In this document: positions 61,533 to 64,000 of the stretch, one piece after another
How positions within the stretch are numbered: position 1 is the stretch's first letter
Layout: each line of letters begins with the position of its first letter
Source: CBDCBA01 sp965214125
Lineage (GTDB): Bacteria; Planctomycetota; Phycisphaerae; Tepidisphaerales; Tepidisphaeraceae
Reading direction: 5' to 3'
Assembly (NCBI GenBank): GCA_965214125.1
Contig: CBDCBA010000020.1
Location: 1-64,000, forward strand
DNA: 64,000 bases
Made by a program: the position numbers and the translations under genes
Notes under the pieces: generated by a model
Seen by the model: only the letters and a program-made list of their open reading frames with translations
Told to the model about the DNA's origin: nothing
The model's database searches: none

Positions 61533-62471
61533 ATGCGTACCGCCACCCTCGACTCGTCCCCCGCGCCCACCATCGCCGCCGACGATCCGCGGCTGCGCCC
61601 GAACTTCGACGCAACCGTTGGCACGTTCCGCAAGCCGCGGCTGAACCAGGACGAGGTCGTCGCCTACTGCCGCGACGGCTACTTGCTTTACAACAAGCCG
61701 GTCCTGCGCGAGCGGCAGTTCACGGGGCTGCGCGAGCACTTTGAGGTGCTGCTCGAAGAGCACACCAAAACCGGCCTGAGGCCTGAGGCGATGGACACAC
61801 CGCACTTTGGCGACCATCGTTTGTTCGACTGGATTTTCAGCGACGAGGTGCTCGACCTCGTCGAGCCGCTGATCGGGCCGAACATCGCGTTGTTTTCCAG
61901 CCACTTCCTCGCCAAACCCGCGCAGAGCGGCAAGCGCGTGCCGTGGCACGAGGACAGCTTTTACTGGCGGAACCTGATGGACCCGATGCACGTGTGCACC
62001 GTGTGGCTCAGCATCGACCCGAGTTTGCCCGAGAACGGCTGCATGAGCGTGATTCCCAAGGCGCTGCACGGCTACAGCGAGTACGCGGAGGTCGACGAGA
62101 ACGTCAACGTCTTTGGCACGGAGGTCAAGTGGCTTCGCAACGTGCGGGTCGACGAGGTGGGCGGGCTGACGGAGGCGCCCGAGAACGTGATCCTTCGCGC
62201 CGCCAAGTGCGAGCTGCGCCCGAACGAGGCGAGCCTGCACGACGCCCGGCTGATCCACGGCAGCGATGCCAACCGCAGCAACCTGCGGCGGTGCGGCTAC
62301 ACGATGCGGTTCATCCCCGCCAGCGTGCTCTACCACGAGAAGGACCACAAGTGGCCGCACCAGATCTACCTCGCCCGCGGCCAGGGCCACCCCGACAACC
62401 GCTACGCCGACCCGACCAAGGATTACCCCGAGCTCTTCGAACAACGGTTCGGCACCGGGAACTCGCACTAG
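61533..62471 (+). CDS. Phytanoyl-CoA dioxygenase (PhyH) family protein, 312 aa
   Basis: Fe(II)/2-oxoglutarate oxygenase. Metal ligands: HxD in PWHEDSFYW and the distal His in ARLIHGSDANRS. Other blocks: QDEVVAYCRDGYLLYNKPV, ALFSSHFLAKPAQSGKRV and WLSIDPSLPENGCMSVIP. Full length. Substrate unknown. Its neighbour, the AraC regulator, is 68 bp away and divergent. Confidence 0.9.
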   Translation: MRTATLDSSPAPTIAADDPRLRPNFDATVGTFRKPRLNQDEVVAYCRDGYLLYNKPVLRERQFTGLREHFEVLLEEHTKTGLRPEAMDTPHFGDHRLFDWIFSDEVLDLVEPLIGPNIALFSSHFLAKPAQSGKRVPWHEDSFYWRNLMDPMHVCTVWLSIDPSLPENGCMSVIPKALHGYSEYAEVDENVNVFGTEVKWLRNVRVDEVGGLTEAPENVILRAAKCELRPNEASLHDARLIHGSDANRSNLRRCGYTMRFIPASVLYHEKDHKWPHQIYLARGQGHPDNRYADPTKDYPELFEQRFGTGNSH

Positions 62472-62495
62472 CAGGCCGAACTTCGTTCGACCGCT

Positions 62496-63401
62496 CTAAA
62501 CGCCTTGGGCCAGCAGGTCGACGGCGTAGAGGCCGGTGCGGGCGGTCATGTAGAGGGTGCGGTTGGCGTCGCCGCCGAAGGCGCAGTTGGCCGGGCCCTC
62601 GTTGCAAAGGATCTTGCCCGCGCGGCGGCCGTCGGGCAGGAAGACGTGCACGCCGTCGCCCGCCGTGCAGTACAGGCGGCCGTCCGTGTCGACCTTCATC
62701 CCGTCCGGCACGCCGTTGTCGATCTCGCAGAACACGTCGCCGCCCACAAGGTCGCCGACGTCGGAGAACCCGAACCGCCGCACGTGCTTCTCCTGGTCGT
62801 CGCCGATGTAAAGTTCCTTGCCGTCCGGCGTGAACGCCAGGCCATTGGGACGCTTGAAGTCCTTCACGATCGGCCGGCAGTTGCCGCCGTCGGGGTCGCA
62901 GCGGAAGACCCAGCACTGGTCCTTGCCGTACTCCATCAACTCCTCGCGCCGATCGCCGGGCAGGCCCCAGTAGGGGTCGGTGAAGTAGACCTCGCCCCTC
63001 GTCGGGTGAATGACAACGTCGTTCGGGCTGTTGAAGCGGACCTTGCTGCCGTCGTGGTCAAATCGCTCCACGAAGATTCGCCGCTCGCCGCCGAGCGCGG
63101 GCTCGGTCGTCGAGACGAGGCGCGACTGGTGCTCGCAACTGAACAAGTGCCCGTCGGCATCAAGGGCGTTGCCGTTGGCCCCGTGACTTTGCTCGCGGTA
63201 GACGTTCAGGCCATCGGTCGGGCTCCAACTGAAGATCTTCGACTGCGGGATGTCGCTGAACAGCAGCCGGTCCTTCACCCAGACCGGCCCCTCGATGAAC
63301 CGGAAGCCGCTGGCGATCTGTCGCACGCGGGCGTCGGGGGAGGCGACCCTGGCAAGTTCGTCGGGCAGGTCCGGGGCGAAGTGATCGTCGGCAGCGCTCA
63401 T
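62496..63401 (-). CDS. SMP-30/gluconolactonase family protein, 301 aa
   Basis: Six-bladed beta-propeller lactonase. Typical segments: FRFIEGPVWVKDRLLFSDIP, GNALDADGHLFSCEHQ, FNSPNDVVIHPTRGEVYFTDPYWG, RPNGLAFTPDGKELYIGDD and DGMKVDTDGRLYCTAGDG. The Glu, Asn and Asp metal ligands of the family appear in place. It hydrolyses sugar lactones such as gluconolactone or related acids. No signal peptide. Confidence 0.9.
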   Translation of the reverse strand: MSAADDHFAPDLPDELARVASPDARVRQIASGFRFIEGPVWVKDRLLFSDIPQSKIFSWSPTDGLNVYREQSHGANGNALDADGHLFSCEHQSRLVSTTEPALGGERRIFVERFDHDGSKVRFNSPNDVVIHPTRGEVYFTDPYWGLPGDRREELMEYGKDQCWVFRCDPDGGNCRPIVKDFKRPNGLAFTPDGKELYIGDDQEKHVRRFGFSDVGDLVGGDVFCEIDNGVPDGMKVDTDGRLYCTAGDGVHVFLPDGRRAGKILCNEGPANCAFGGDANRTLYMTARTGLYAVDLLAQGV

Positions 63402-63471
63402 GCGAGAAGTCTATCCGATCTACCCGGAACAAGGCACAGACACGCGCCGAGGATCGGGTAGATTCCGACCC

Positions 63472-64000
63472 ATGGGCCGTCGAACGCGACCAAGCAAGCT
63501 GGTGTGGCAAGAGGTCGAGGTGGCCGCCCCACCGCGGGGCCAGGAAGCGTGGTGGCGGGTTCTGGTCAGCCGCGGGCTGATGGTCCTCGTCGGCGTCGGC
63601 CTGCTGCTGGGTGGGTGGAAGTGCCTGAGCTTCTGGCTCGCCGACTACGACCGCTACGCGGAGTGGGAACACCATCAGGCCGATTACCAGACCGCGGTCG
63701 AGCGGCAGGAACGCGAGCGGCGGGACGCGCTGCTGGCATCGGCGCGGGAGGGGGCCAAGCAGATTCAGGCCGACCTCGCCGCGATGAAGGCGCGGGCCGA
63801 GAGCGACGAGGCGTCGAAGGAAACCGATCGCGAGGCCGACGCACCCCCGCCCCCACCCCCGCCGTCGCCGTCGCCGGGCAAGGCCCAGGAGGTGTGGGCG
63901 CAAGCGGCGGTCAGTCACGCGGCCGAGTTCCCGCCGCTTCCGGAGCTGCACCGGCCCAACAAAGCGCCCGAGGTGTGGTACGTCCCGCTTTACGCGGCCG
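63472..64000 (+). CDS. Uncharacterised membrane protein, partial (runs off the window), at least 176 aa
   Basis: Starts at ATG 63472 and is open to the end. Near residues 35-55 there is one transmembrane helix (LMVLVGVGLLLGGWKCLSFWL). A coiled coil rich in Glu, Arg and Gln follows, with a Pro/Ser linker (APPPPPPPSPSPGKA). No domain recognised. It is a single-pass protein with a long periplasmic or cytoplasmic coiled coil, perhaps structural. Confidence 0.7.
   Translation, partial: MGRRTRPSKLVWQEVEVAAPPRGQEAWWRVLVSRGLMVLVGVGLLLGGWKCLSFWLADYDRYAEWEHHQADYQTAVERQERERRDALLASAREGAKQIQADLAAMKARAESDEASKETDREADAPPPPPPPSPSPGKAQEVWAQAAVSHAAEFPPLPELHRPNKAPEVWYVPLYAA

Overview
The window is GC-rich DNA from a bacterium that most resembles a member of the Planctomycetota, probably class Phycisphaerae. 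This rests on several independent signs. There is a lone 16S rRNA gene with no 23S, 5S or tRNA beside it. There is a PEP-CTERM protein with a LamG-like fold and a 'prepilin motif plus H-X9-DG' protein. There are many glycoside hydrolases, and two-component proteins are interleaved with type II secretion/type IV pilus genes. The taxonomic call is inference; the 16S gene in the window would settle it.

Layout. 0-5 kb: minus-strand housekeeping genes (glycine-zipper lipoprotein, M28 peptidase, Gfo/Idh/MocA oxidoreductase, RNase HI, zinc-ribbon coiled-coil protein). 5.3-7.5 kb: a complete, monocistronic 16S transcription unit on the minus strand, with tandem promoters, boxA, a long leader/trailer processing stem and a terminator hairpin. 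7.6-14.9 kb: der, a RlaP-type nucleotidyltransferase with an overlapping unknown, a PQ-loop protein, a very small csbD-like gene, parDE, tyrS, a CPBP protease and trpC. 15-25.6 kb: a minus-strand cluster for a secretion/pilus machine (inner-membrane platform, ATPase, secretin, a possible GspC/PilP-like protein) with its own signalling proteins inside it (STAS, GAF/HD-GYP, receiver, PAS histidine kinase). About 1.2 kb of this cluster (the secretin C-terminus and the TPR gene) is shredded by roughly a dozen frame changes. 25.6-33.3 kb: holA, a membrane protein, a universal stress protein, pyruvoyl arginine decarboxylase, a SPOR-like lipoprotein, rdgB, the PEP-CTERM protein, the prepilin-type protein and a small lipoprotein.

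33.3-53 kb is the most distinctive part: a carbohydrate-utilisation island. It holds a secreted GH127 (beta-L-arabinofuranosidase family), a CUT1-type ABC importer built in an unusual way, an AraR-like GntR/LacI hybrid repressor, a GH76 gene joined to a complete YtfQ-YtfR-YtfT-YjfF furanose importer, a BSP-type metallopeptidase, a GH2 and a GH130. In the CUT1 importer the solute-binding protein is fused to one permease, and the other permease carries an inserted periplasmic domain of about 260 residues. Read together (inference), the island releases and imports furanose and mannose-type sugars from a polymer such as an arabinan, galactan or mannan. The repressor sits between the two transport operons. 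Two small proline-rich lipoproteins with a common tail each end a gene group and are each followed by a hairpin.

53-64 kb: msrA, DinB, Uma2, a SatD-family protein with a small membrane partner, a LeuC-family dehydratase, a PAS hybrid histidine kinase overlapping a rhomboid protease, AraC and PhyH genes, an SMP-30 lactonase and a partial membrane protein running off the end. A dispersed palindromic element occurs twice (about 48.8 and 60.5 kb), and its arms show covarying base changes. No CRISPR array, insertion sequence, prophage or tRNA gene was seen.
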